Positions 17,344 to 25,118 of a stretch of 64,000 bases of DNA are shown in pieces. The notes below the pieces were generated by a model that saw only the letters and a program-made list of their open reading frames with translations, ran no database searches and was not told where the DNA came from. Where the stretch lies: positions 3,160-67,159 of the forward strand of contig CABJBM010000031.1 in assembly GCA_902363835.1 (NCBI GenBank). Reading direction: 5' to 3'. Origin of the DNA: Lachnospiraceae bacterium (GTDB lineage Bacteria; Bacillota; Clostridia; Lachnospirales; Lachnospiraceae). The translations under genes and the position numbers were made by a program. Position 1 is the stretch's first letter. Every line of letters starts with the position of its first letter.

Positions 17344-18717
17344 ATGAAGATTGACGAAACGGCAGAAGAATATCTGGGCCGGATTCCCATGTGGACCAGA
17401 AAGAAAAATTCTCTGGAAGATATCAGGAAGTTCCTTTGTGAGATGGGGGAACCGGATGAAGGGATGAAGATTTTTCATGTGGCAGGTACCAATGGAAAAG
17501 GGTCGGTATGCGCATTTTTACAGTCTGTTTTAAGAAAAGCAGGCTGCAGTGTAGGGACCTTTACCTCCCCTCATCTGGTGGAAATCAGAGAACGTTTCTG
17601 CATAAATGGAGAAATGGCGGCGGGAAAGGTTTTTGAAGAAAGCTATCAGGCCGTCAGAAGACTTTCCGAGAACATGATGAAGAAAGGATATTGCCATCCG
17701 TCTTACTTTGAATTTCTGTTTTATATGGCAATGGACATGTTCCATAAGGCAGAAGTGGACATCGTAATTCTGGAAACCGGCCTTGGAGGAAGGCTTGACA
17801 CGACTAATGTCATAAGACACCCCCTGGTGTCTGTGATCACTTCCATCAGCCTGGATCATACGGAATATTTAGGAGATACCATTGAAAAGATCGCATGGGA
17901 AAAAGCTGGAATTATAAAGAGAGGGATACCGGTAGTCTTTGACGGAAACGATTGCCAGGCTTCCCAGGTTATCCGCACCAGGGCAGAGGAGCTTGGTTCC
18001 CCTTTCCATGAAGTGGACAGGCAGGGATATGAAATAACCGGCTGCAAGGATCATGGCTGCCAGGCCAGATTTTTTACAGCAGAGGGAGATTTCATTGAGG
18101 TTACGGTTCCTTCTGCTGCTGAATATCAGGTGATGAATGCCTTTCTTTCGTTTAAGGCTCTTGAAGCTGCAGGGCTTAAGGAGGCCATGGGCCTTTCCAT
18201 AACCCGGTCTCAGATAAAAGAAGGGATCACCCACATGTATTGGCCGGGAAGGATGGAAGAGGTGCTGCCGGGAGTATATTTGGATGGCGCCCATAATCCT
18301 GGGGGTATCAAGGCCTTTGTCAAGGCAGCGGCCGGTTTGTGTGAAGCGGGAAAAAAACGTGCTGATATTTTATTTTCGTCAGTATCCGATAAGGATCATG
18401 ATAAAATGATAAAGGAAATCGCAGGGGCGCTGCCTCTTGATCAGGCAGCAGTGACTCATATTCATTCAGAGAGGGGACTTGAAACAGAGGTCCTGCTTAA
18501 AGAGTTTCAAAATGCCTGCGGCTGCAGTGTGGAAGGATTTCAGACCGTAGAAGAGGCTGTTTTATACATGCTTCATAAAAAGGATGAAGAGCATCTGCTG
18601 TTTTGTGTAGGTTCTCTTTACCTCATGGGGGAGATAAAAACGGTTTTAAGGAGGAACTCCATTCCATGGATACCTGGATGCCCTGAGAAGATGGGCGGGA
18701 AAGAGGAAAGCATATGA
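17344..18717 (+). CDS. folC: Bifunctional folylpolyglutamate synthase / dihydrofolate synthase
   Basis: A 457-residue Mur-ligase-type enzyme. It holds the P-loop GTNGKGSVCAFL near residue 49, SPHLVEIRERF near 77, ETGLGGRLDTTN near 144, and DGAHNPGG near 317 in the C-terminal domain. It adds L-glutamate to dihydropteroate and then to reduced folates using ATP, keeping folates in the cell. The start lies 3 nt beyond a 12-codon leader ORF. Its TGA overlaps the next gene's ATG, placing it in a transcript with the small acidic protein and the TPR protein. Confidence 0.94.
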   Translation: MKIDETAEEYLGRIPMWTRKKNSLEDIRKFLCEMGEPDEGMKIFHVAGTNGKGSVCAFLQSVLRKAGCSVGTFTSPHLVEIRERFCINGEMAAGKVFEESYQAVRRLSENMMKKGYCHPSYFEFLFYMAMDMFHKAEVDIVILETGLGGRLDTTNVIRHPLVSVITSISLDHTEYLGDTIEKIAWEKAGIIKRGIPVVFDGNDCQASQVIRTRAEELGSPFHEVDRQGYEITGCKDHGCQARFFTAEGDFIEVTVPSAAEYQVMNAFLSFKALEAAGLKEAMGLSITRSQIKEGITHMYWPGRMEEVLPGVYLDGAHNPGGIKAFVKAAAGLCEAGKKRADILFSSVSDKDHDKMIKEIAGALPLDQAAVTHIHSERGLETEVLLKEFQNACGCSVEGFQTVEEAVLYMLHKKDEEHLLFCVGSLYLMGEIKTVLRRNSIPWIPGCPEKMGGKEESI

Positions 18718-18854
18718 TTGATTTTGAAGCTGAGATTAACAGCTACAGGCCAAGCCTGGAGGTTGATGCCATTGAAGATGCCATTGTCAGAAGTGATCTG
18801 ACGGATATGAATGACTTAATGATGGATCTCATAAAAGAAGTCAACAAGGAATAG
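18714..18854 (+). CDS. 46-aa acidic conserved-looking small protein
   Basis: An ATG at 18714 overlaps the folC TGA (ATGA), has AAGAGGAAA upstream and opens a 46-codon frame that stops 11 nt before the TPR gene. The product starts MIDFEAEINSYRPSLEVDAI and is strongly acidic (about 14 Asp/Glu against few basic residues), amphipathic and without Cys or a membrane segment. The tight overlap and good ribosome site support a real gene. I recognise no family; a partner or regulator of a neighbouring product is only a guess. Confidence 0.72.
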   Translation: MIDFEAEINSYRPSLEVDAIEDAIVRSDLTDMNDLMMDLIKEVNKE

Positions 18855-18865
18855 GCGGTTAAAGT

Positions 18866-20182
18866 ATGGATTATGAAAGAAAAACCAGGGTAATCGCAAA
18901 CAGCTATTATAACATGGGGCTGGAACGGGCAAAGCTGAGAGACTTGTCAGGTGCATCCGAATGTTTGAAAAAAAGCCTTCATTTTAACAAGTACATGACG
19001 GATGCCAGAAACCTTTTAGGGCTGATTTATTATGAGGTCGGAGAGGTGGGGGAAGCTCTTGTGCAATGGGTGATCAGTATGAACCTGCAGCCTGAGGAGA
19101 ACCGTGCGGACCGTTACCTGGGTGAGATACAGAGAAAATCAGGTGCAATGGAAACGGAGCGGCGGGCAGTAAGAAGGTTTAACCAGGCATTGATTTACGC
19201 CCAGAACGGAAGTGAGGATCTGGCGATCCTGCAGCTTAACAAGGTTGTGGAAAGCAAGCCCAATTATGTGAAGGCACAGCTTTTACTGGCGCTCTTATGC
19301 ATTGCAAGGGAGGATTACCAAAAGGCAGGAAAAGCTGTTTATAAAGTGCTGCAGATTGACCGGAATCACCCTAAGGCGCTTTATTACAAATCTCTGGTAA
19401 AAGATGCCGGGGTGAATGTAAAAAGTGAGCGGGAGCCGGAAAAACGAAAGCTGAAAAATGTGCTTTCCCACAGGCAGATGGAAGATGACGATGTGATCAT
19501 CCCTCCAAGCTATCGGGAGAATACCAAGGATCAGGCGGTGTGGAACATCCTTGCCGGGCTTTTGCTGGGAGCTGCGGTGGTATTTTTTCTGGTAATGCCG
19601 GCAAATACAAAGTCCATTAATGAAAGTCATAACAAGGAAATGTTAAAATACAGCGAAGCCTTAAGTCAGGCCAACCAAAAGGCTGACAGCCTGGCAGGAC
19701 AGCTGGAATCCTTAGAAACAGAAAAAAAGACAGCAGAGGCATCCTTAGCCTCTATTACCAGTGATTCAGACAGTGTTCTGGCCCAGTATCAGGCCGTAAT
19801 TGGAATCCTTCAGGCCTATAAGAAAGATAATTTTCCGGCTGCTGTGCAGATCTATGCCGGGTTGAACCCGGATCTCATCACCTCCTCCGATGTTCAGGCG
19901 GTAATCGGTGAGATTAAAAAAGATATGACAGAAAAAGGCTGTCCGATTTTGGAAGGCCTTGGGGATAAGGCAATGGAGGCAGGGGATGCCCAGACTGCCC
20001 TTGTTTATTATTTAAAATGCATTGACCTAAAGCCAAACAGCTGGCAGGCAAAATTCAAGACAGCGGTCATTTATAAAGGAATGGATCAGAAGGAACAGGC
20101 CAACGGGCTGTTCTCCGACATCATCAATAACAGTAAAGATGAAGAGCTATCTGCTAAGGCGAAATCAGAACGTGGTTTTTAG
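18866..20182 (+). CDS. TPR-repeat membrane protein
   Basis: A 438-residue protein. Residues ~5-170 are tetratricopeptide repeats (YYNMGLERAKLRDLSGASEC, then YVKAQLLLALLCIAREDYQKAG), followed by a charged linker, one transmembrane segment near 225-248 (AGLLLGAAVVFFLVMP), a coiled coil near 255-300 rich in Glu/Lys/Ser, and further TPR units to the end (ALVYYLKCIDLKPNSWQAKFKTA). The layout is cytoplasmic TPR, membrane anchor and an outer coiled-coil plus TPR. It is a scaffold or assembly factor by fold; its partner is unknown. It sits between folC and the spoIIA operon and ends with its own terminator. Confidence 0.82.
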   Translation: MDYERKTRVIANSYYNMGLERAKLRDLSGASECLKKSLHFNKYMTDARNLLGLIYYEVGEVGEALVQWVISMNLQPEENRADRYLGEIQRKSGAMETERRAVRRFNQALIYAQNGSEDLAILQLNKVVESKPNYVKAQLLLALLCIAREDYQKAGKAVYKVLQIDRNHPKALYYKSLVKDAGVNVKSEREPEKRKLKNVLSHRQMEDDDVIIPPSYRENTKDQAVWNILAGLLLGAAVVFFLVMPANTKSINESHNKEMLKYSEALSQANQKADSLAGQLESLETEKKTAEASLASITSDSDSVLAQYQAVIGILQAYKKDNFPAAVQIYAGLNPDLITSSDVQAVIGEIKKDMTEKGCPILEGLGDKAMEAGDAQTALVYYLKCIDLKPNSWQAKFKTAVIYKGMDQKEQANGLFSDIINNSKDEELSAKAKSERGF

Positions 20183-20198
20183 AAGGCAGAATGCAGAG

Positions 20199-20240
20199 AA
20201 AGACACTACAGAAAAGATATTTTTTTGTGGTGTCTTTTTT
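20199..20240 (+). terminator. Terminator after the TPR gene
   Basis: Arms AAAGACACTAC (20199-20209) and GTGGTGTCTTT (20227-20237) pair with one mismatch and are followed by a T-run, separating the folC transcript from the spoIIA operon. Confidence 0.75.
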
Positions 20241-20322
20241 TACTCCCGGATCTTTTCCGGCGGGCAATGACGTTCTTTTCTGGTATTACGGACAGACAAT
20301 AAGGAATGGAGGAGTATTGCAT

Positions 20323-20664
20323 ATGAATCAACCATACTTTACATATGAAGCAGAGGGCCAGACATTAATCGTCCATCTGCCAGAGGAGTTGGATCATCAT
20401 AACTGTTCAGGGCTTAAATACGAAACCGATTTAATCCTTTCTGAGAACTATATTAAGCGCATTGTTTTCGATTTTACAAAAACCAGGTTCATGGATTCTT
20501 CGGGAATTGGTATTTTACTGAACAGGTATAAGCAGATGGCTTTAAGCGGGGGGACCATAGCCATCTACGGTGCAGGTCCCCAGGCTCTCCGCATTCTTAA
20601 AATAGGGGGCATTTTAAAATTAATGAAATTATATGACTCTAAGGAAGCTGCAGTCACAGGTTGA
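20323..20664 (+). CDS. spoIIAA: Anti-sigma-F factor antagonist SpoIIAA
   Basis: A 113-residue STAS-domain protein. The phosphorylatable serine lies in MDSSGIGILL near residues 57-66. Unphosphorylated SpoIIAA binds SpoIIAB and frees sigma-F in the forespore; SpoIIAB inactivates it by phosphorylating this serine. I use the ATG at 20323, preceded by ATGGAGGAG, since upstream in-frame codons lie across the terminator region. The spoIIAB gene follows after 10 nt in the order known from Bacillus and Clostridium. Confidence 0.96.
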   Translation: MNQPYFTYEAEGQTLIVHLPEELDHHNCSGLKYETDLILSENYIKRIVFDFTKTRFMDSSGIGILLNRYKQMALSGGTIAIYGAGPQALRILKIGGILKLMKLYDSKEAAVTG

Positions 20665-20674
20665 GGAGGAACGT

Positions 20675-21109
20675 ATGTCAGAACAGAATAAACCAGAAAT
20701 TCTGAAAATGGAATTGGAAGCCCTGTCAAAGAATGAAGAGTTTGCCAGAGTGGCAGTGGCTGTTTTTATGGCAAGGTTAAACCCCACTCTGGAAGAGGTG
20801 GATGATGTAAAAACGGCCGTGTCGGAGGCTGTTACAAATGCTGTCATCCATGGATACCAGGGGCAGGGAGGGATCATTTACTTGGAAGTGAGGATAGACG
20901 GACAGGAGATTACCGTAACCGTTGAGGATACAGGTATCGGCATCCCTGATATCAAGCTGGCCATGGAACCTATGTATACCACAGATCCGGATGGAGAACG
21001 GTCAGGCATGGGATTTTCCTTTATGGAAGCGTTTATGGATCAGGTGGAAGTAAAGTCGGCTCCCGGTGAGGGGACTGCCGTGACCATGAAAAAGAAGATT
21101 AGCGGGTGA
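20675..21109 (+). CDS. spoIIAB: Anti-sigma-F factor / serine kinase SpoIIAB
   Basis: A 144-residue GHKL-type kinase. The N-box EAVTNAVIHGY near residue 47 and G1 box VEDTGIGIPD near 84 bind ATP; GMGFSFMEAFMD near 112 is the G2/ATP lid region. It holds sigma-F inactive in an ATP-bound complex and phosphorylates SpoIIAA. The ATG at 20675 has TTGAGGAGGA upstream. The stop overlaps the sigF GTG start by four bases, so the two are produced in fixed ratio. Confidence 0.96.
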   Translation: MSEQNKPEILKMELEALSKNEEFARVAVAVFMARLNPTLEEVDDVKTAVSEAVTNAVIHGYQGQGGIIYLEVRIDGQEITVTVEDTGIGIPDIKLAMEPMYTTDPDGERSGMGFSFMEAFMDQVEVKSAPGEGTAVTMKKKISG

Positions 21110-21828
21110 GCCTTATGGATGAGACCATGAGATTGATAGAAATGGCTCACGGCGGAGATAAAGCGGCAAGGGATCAGCTTGTAACCGACAATTTCGGGCT
21201 GGTTTGGAGCATTGTACGCAGATTTACAGGGCGTGGTTATGAACCTGAGGATCTATTTCAAATCGGCAGCATTGGCTTAATGAAAGCCATAGACAAATTT
21301 GATTTATCCTATGAGGTAAAATTTTCCACTTATGCGGTGCCCATGATAACAGGAGAGATCAAACGTTTTTTGAGAGATGACGGAATGATCAAGGTCAGCC
21401 GGTCCATTAAGGAAATGGGCCTTAAGGTGAAAAACGTCAGAGAGGAATTGGTGTATCGTCTGGGAAGAGAGCCCACGGTGGAAGAAATTGCCGGAGAAAT
21501 AGGGGCCAGCAAGGAAGAAGTGGCCGCTTCCATTGAGGCAGGAGCAGAAGTGGAATCCTTATATAGGTCTGTCAACAAAAATGACGAAAACAGTATTTTA
21601 CTCATTGATAAAATTGAAGAAGAAAACTCCGCTCAGGAAGAACTTTTAAACCGCATGGTGCTTCGGGAGCTTTTAACGGCACTTTCTGACAAGGACCGGG
21701 AAATTATTATCAGGCGCTATTATTATAATGAGACTCAAAGCCAGATCGCGGCAAAGCTGGGAATATCACAGGTTCAGGTTTCCAGGCTGGAAAAAAAGAT
21801 TTTAAAACAGATGAGGGAAAAAATGTAG
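21106..21828 (+). CDS. sigF: RNA polymerase sigma-F (forespore)
   Basis: A 240-residue sigma-70 family factor with region 2 (YEPEDLFQIGSIGLMKAIDKF near residues 44-64, and FSTYAVPMITGEIKRFLRDD near 72-91), region 3 and region 4 (ETQSQIAAKLGISQVQVSRLEKK near 212-234). It directs the first forespore-specific transcription after asymmetric division. A GTG at 21106 overlaps the spoIIAB stop; an ATG nine bases later is an alternative. It is the last spoIIA gene; a sigma-G promoter begins at its stop codon. Confidence 0.96.
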   Translation: MSLMDETMRLIEMAHGGDKAARDQLVTDNFGLVWSIVRRFTGRGYEPEDLFQIGSIGLMKAIDKFDLSYEVKFSTYAVPMITGEIKRFLRDDGMIKVSRSIKEMGLKVKNVREELVYRLGREPTVEEIAGEIGASKEEVAASIEAGAEVESLYRSVNKNDENSILLIDKIEEENSAQEELLNRMVLRELLTALSDKDREIIIRRYYYNETQSQIAAKLGISQVQVSRLEKKILKQMREKM

Positions 21829-21857
21829 AATAAAATAATTTTATACGGCTCATACTA
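21828..21857 (+). promoter_or_regulatory. Consensus sigma-G promoter for the spoVA operon
   Basis: GAATA at 21828-21832 and CATACTA at 21851-21857 are exactly 18 bp apart, fitting the forespore sigma-G pattern GHATR-N18-CATnHTA at every fixed position. It starts at the last base of sigF and lies 36 bp before the small ORF that leads the spoVA genes, which are sigma-G-dependent in Bacillus. Confidence 0.75.
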
Positions 21858-21892
21858 GCTTTGAAAAACCAGAGAAAAGGATGTGAGCACGT

Positions 21893-22054
21893 ATGGAATC
21901 CGTAAAACATAAGCTTGTCATGGCGCTTCTTGTGTTATGCCTGATTGCAGTGGCTGCTGCTATCTGGTATATGATCGCTGTTATGCCGGATGGAGCGGAA
22001 AAAGAAGGGACGCTTGTAGAAGCCATTCCGGGATGGGAGATGATGGTTTCATGA
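21893..22054 (+). CDS. 53-aa single-pass membrane protein leading the spoVA operon
   Basis: An ATG at 21893 with AAGGATGTGAG upstream opens 53 codons. The product has a basic N-terminus (MESVKHK), a strong hydrophobic segment LVMALLVLCLIAVAAAIWYM at residues 8-27, and an acidic tail ending WEMMVS. Its TGA overlaps the spoVAA ATG (ATGA). Position between the sigma-G promoter and spoVAA suggests forespore expression and a small membrane partner of the SpoVA channel, but the Bacillus operon has no counterpart that I know of. Confidence 0.7.
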   Translation: MESVKHKLVMALLVLCLIAVAAAIWYMIAVMPDGAEKEGTLVEAIPGWEMMVS

Positions 22055-22677
22055 GCAAGACCGTTTATTTAAATATCAGCCAGATCACAGAGGTCCGGCA
22101 CAAGGAGATCCAGCTAAAGGATGTGGCTGATATTTATTGCGATGATCAGGCCATTATGAATAAGTGCAAGGCCCTTCGCATCAAAACCATCCATCTGGAC
22201 CGCAACAAGCGGTATATAGAAAGTACTCTGGATGTAATCAAGAAGCTGATAGAAATGGATTCGACTCTCCAAATCAATAATGTGGGGGAAGTAGACTTTA
22301 TCATAGACTACCATAAACCAAAGCCCCCTAATTGGGCATGGCAGTGGGCTAAAACCATTTTTGTCTGCATTGTATGTTTCTGCGGTGCATCCTTTGCCAT
22401 TATGACCTTTAATAATGATGCCAGTGTTTCGGACGTTTTCAAGGAAATTTACCGGATCGTCATGAAGCAGGAGTCAAGCGGATTCACGATTTTGGAGGTC
22501 AGTTATTCCGTTGGACTGGCTTTGGGAATTGTGGGATTTTTTAATCATTTCGCAAAATACAAGATTAATACCGATCCAACGCCGCTGGAAGTGGAGATGC
22601 GGCTTTACGAAGACAATATCAGTAAGACTCTGATTCAGAACGATGGAAGAAAGGAGTCGGATATTGATGTTTCTTAA
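22051..22677 (+). CDS. spoVAA: Stage V sporulation protein AA
   Basis: A 208-residue protein: a soluble N-terminal domain (MSKTVYLNISQITEVRHKEI) and two hydrophobic segments near residues 108-127 and 150-170, as in SpoVAA. With the other SpoVA proteins it takes part in dipicolinic acid passage across the forespore inner membrane. The ATG at 22051 overlaps the preceding small gene; a longer frame would read through that gene. Its end overlaps spoVAB by 11 bases. Confidence 0.9.
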   Translation: MSKTVYLNISQITEVRHKEIQLKDVADIYCDDQAIMNKCKALRIKTIHLDRNKRYIESTLDVIKKLIEMDSTLQINNVGEVDFIIDYHKPKPPNWAWQWAKTIFVCIVCFCGASFAIMTFNNDASVSDVFKEIYRIVMKQESSGFTILEVSYSVGLALGIVGFFNHFAKYKINTDPTPLEVEMRLYEDNISKTLIQNDGRKESDIDVS

Positions 22678-23092
22678 AGAAGTATTTCTTGTTTTTATTG
22701 GGCTCAGCGCTGGCGGCATCATAGCAGCCGGCGTTTTTGCTTTTCTGGCAATTATTGGTGTATTTCCCAGGCTGATTGGAAAAACCCAGACAAAAAAGCA
22801 TATTTTGCTTTACGAATCATTTATCATTCTTGGAGGAATCCTTGGGAATATATCGGATATTTATGAAATTCCCATAGGATTTGGAGGGAATTTAGCCCTT
22901 GGAATATACGGGCTGTCAGCGGGAATCTTTGTGGGTACCCTTGTCATGTCCCTGGCGGAGACGTTAAAAGCGCTGCCGGTAATCAGCCGAAGGATTCATC
23001 TTGCCGTTGGACTGCAGTATTTGATCCTTTCTATCGGCCTTGGCAAATTGATCGGCTCCCTGATCTATTTTACAAGTAATCTTGGACAATGA
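22667..23092 (+). CDS. spoVAB: Stage V sporulation protein AB
   Basis: A 141-residue multi-pass membrane protein (about four hydrophobic segments, beginning FLVFIGLSAGGIIAAGVFAF), the same length as SpoVAB of Bacillus. I start at 22667, where AAAGGAG is 8 nt upstream; the ATG further upstream lies inside spoVAA without a site. It acts in the inner forespore membrane complex for dipicolinate transport. Confidence 0.9.
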   Translation: MFLKEVFLVFIGLSAGGIIAAGVFAFLAIIGVFPRLIGKTQTKKHILLYESFIILGGILGNISDIYEIPIGFGGNLALGIYGLSAGIFVGTLVMSLAETLKALPVISRRIHLAVGLQYLILSIGLGKLIGSLIYFTSNLGQ

Positions 23093-23126
23093 CAGGACGC
23101 AGAGGATTTATAAAAAGGAGGAAATC

Positions 23127-23579
23127 ATGGAAATAAACAAAAAAGCATATGAGGCTTATGTGAAAGAGGTGACTCCGGTACACAAAAGGTGGCCGGGAAT
23201 TATAAAGGCTTTTCTGGTAGGTGGGATTATATGTACCCTTGGTCAGGTTACTACAACTTTATTCATGAATGGAGGCCTGGAAAAGGAAGCTGCCTCTGCC
23301 TGGACAACTCTGGTTCTGATTGCAGCCAGCGTTATCTTAACCGGGTTTAATATTTATCCTAAAATTGTAAAATTTGGCGGAGCAGGGGCACTGGTGCCCA
23401 TCACGGGATTTGCCAATTCCGTTGTTGCCCCGGCTGTGGAATTTAAGGCAGAAGGCCAGGTGTTCGGAATCGGCTGCAAAATATTTACCATTGCCGGTCC
23501 TGTCATATTATACGGGATATTAAGCTCCTGGATCCTTGGGATCATCGCCTATGTGATAAAGGCTTTTGGCATGCTGTAG
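23127..23579 (+). CDS. spoVAC: Stage V sporulation protein AC
   Basis: A 150-residue membrane protein with the SpoVAC pattern: basic start (KEVTPVHKRWPGIIKAFLVG) then four hydrophobic segments including GAGALVPITGFANSVVAPA near residues 88-106. SpoVAC of Bacillus behaves as a mechanosensitive channel for dipicolinate release. AAAAGGAGG lies 7 nt before the ATG at 23127. It resembles the SpoVAE product two genes downstream, as is usual. Confidence 0.94.
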   Translation: MEINKKAYEAYVKEVTPVHKRWPGIIKAFLVGGIICTLGQVTTTLFMNGGLEKEAASAWTTLVLIAASVILTGFNIYPKIVKFGGAGALVPITGFANSVVAPAVEFKAEGQVFGIGCKIFTIAGPVILYGILSSWILGIIAYVIKAFGML

Positions 23580-23611
23580 GAATGAACCGGTCAGAGAAAT
23601 GGAGAGAGAAA

Positions 23612-24631
23612 ATGCAGATAGGAAAAGCGAGTATTAAATTTGAAGAACCTCCGATTATTGAAAGCATGGCTTCCATAGTCGGTAAAAAAGAAGGGGAAGG
23701 TCCTCTGGGAAAATTGTTTGATGTGGTGGAGCAGGATGACATGTTCGGAGCGGACACATGGGAAAAGGCGGAAAGCGCCCTCCAGAAGCAGACCGCTGAT
23801 CTGGCAATTGAAAAAGGGGATATCCGGAAAAAGGACATCCGCTATTTGTTTGCAGGAGATTTGCTGGGCCAGCTGATCGCCACTTCCTTTGGAACCGTGG
23901 ATTTGGAAATCCCCTTATTTGGCTTGTTTGGAGCATGCTCCACCATGGGAGAGGCTTTGAATCTGGGGGCAATGACAATTGCAGGCGGCTATGCGGATAA
24001 GGTCATGGCAATGGCTTCCAGCCATTTTGCAACAGCTGAAAAGCAGTTCCGTTTTCCGTTGGGATATGGAAACCAGAGACCGTTTTCTGCCTCGTGGACT
24101 GTTACCGGCTGCGGTGCGGTGATACTCACCAAGCACAGGAAAGAAGGGATTGCTGCCGTCACCGGAATTACAACCGGACGCATGGTGGACATGGGCATTA
24201 AGGACTCCATGAATATGGGAGCAGCAATGGCTCCTGCCGCCTTCCACACCATTCAGCAAAACTTTGATGATTTTCAGGTGGATGAGTCTTATTACGATAA
24301 AATCATTACAGGAGATTTAGGTCACATCGGCCGTTCGATTCTCCTTGATTTTATGAAAAATAAAGGGCATGACCTGGAAAATGTGCTTACGGATTGCGGA
24401 ATTGAGATATTTAACAGCGAAGAACAGGATACTCATGCAGGAGGAAGCGGCTGCGGCTGTGCGGCTTCCACTCTCTGCTCCTATATACTCCCTAAAGTAC
24501 AAAGCGGTACATGGAAACGTGTCCTGTTTGTTCCCACAGGAGCGCTCCTTTCCACAGTGAGCTTTAATGAAGGTGAGACAATCCCGGGTATTGCTCACGC
24601 AGTTGTGATTGAAAATATTGGAAACCTATAG
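23612..24631 (+). CDS. spoVAD: Stage V sporulation protein AD
   Basis: About 339 residues with a thiolase/ketoacyl-synthase-like fold (FGLFGACSTMGEALNLGAMT near residues 100-119, SGCGCAASTLCSYILPKV near 275). SpoVAD binds dipicolinic acid on the forespore side. I prefer the ATG at 23612, with GGAGAGAG directly upstream, over an ATG at 23582 whose ribosome site is badly spaced. Order AC-AD-AE is as in other spore formers. Confidence 0.93.
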   Translation: MQIGKASIKFEEPPIIESMASIVGKKEGEGPLGKLFDVVEQDDMFGADTWEKAESALQKQTADLAIEKGDIRKKDIRYLFAGDLLGQLIATSFGTVDLEIPLFGLFGACSTMGEALNLGAMTIAGGYADKVMAMASSHFATAEKQFRFPLGYGNQRPFSASWTVTGCGAVILTKHRKEGIAAVTGITTGRMVDMGIKDSMNMGAAMAPAAFHTIQQNFDDFQVDESYYDKIITGDLGHIGRSILLDFMKNKGHDLENVLTDCGIEIFNSEEQDTHAGGSGCGCAASTLCSYILPKVQSGTWKRVLFVPTGALLSTVSFNEGETIPGIAHAVVIENIGNL

Positions 24632-24672
24632 CCATACAGAACACACAGCCAGTAAAAAGAAAGGAGACAGCC

Positions 24673-25029
24673 ATGGAATATGTGAAAGCATTTGTAGTAG
24701 GAGGATTGATCTGCGTTCTGGTGCAGATATTAATGGATAATACAAAATTAATGCCAGGCCGCATCATGGTCCTTCTGGTGGTGACCGGAAGCATTCTCGG
24801 GGCAATTGGGATCTATCAGCCCTTTGCCGATTGGGCAGGAGCCGGAGCTACGGTTCCCCTTCTGGGCTTTGGAAACACCTTATGGAAGGGCGTTTCGAAG
24901 AGTATGGGAGAGGATGGATTCTTAGGTATTTTTAAAGGGGGATTTACTGCAAGCGCTGTAGGAATCTCCGGAGCATTGATTTTTGGATATCTGGGATCCA
25001 TTGTGTTTAAACCCAAGATGAAGAGCTGA
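24673..25029 (+). CDS. spoVAE: Stage V sporulation protein AE (SpoVAEb type)
   Basis: A 118-residue membrane protein: YVKAFVVGGLICVLVQILMD at the N-terminus and GAGATVPLLGFGNTLWKGV near residues 57-75, paralogous to SpoVAC. AAAGGAGA precedes the ATG. It is the last spoVA gene here; SpoVAEA and SpoVAF are absent at this locus, as in many clostridia. A strong terminator follows 40 nt later. Confidence 0.93.
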   Translation: MEYVKAFVVGGLICVLVQILMDNTKLMPGRIMVLLVVTGSILGAIGIYQPFADWAGAGATVPLLGFGNTLWKGVSKSMGEDGFLGIFKGGFTASAVGISGALIFGYLGSIVFKPKMKS

Positions 25030-25069
25030 TTCGTTTGGGATAGGAAGAAAAGAAGAGCAGTTGTTTAAA

Positions 25070-25118
25070 GGGTGCCTCAAAAGTCAGATTAACTTTTGAG
25101 GCACCCTCGTGTTTTTTA
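25070..25118. terminator. Strong bidirectional terminator
   Basis: Arms GGGTGCCTCAAAAGT (25070-25084) and ACTTTTGAGGCACCC (25092-25106) are perfectly complementary over 15 bp; the plus-strand side is followed by GTGTTTTTT. It ends the spoVA operon, and the converging PBP gene stops at 25116. Confidence 0.92.
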
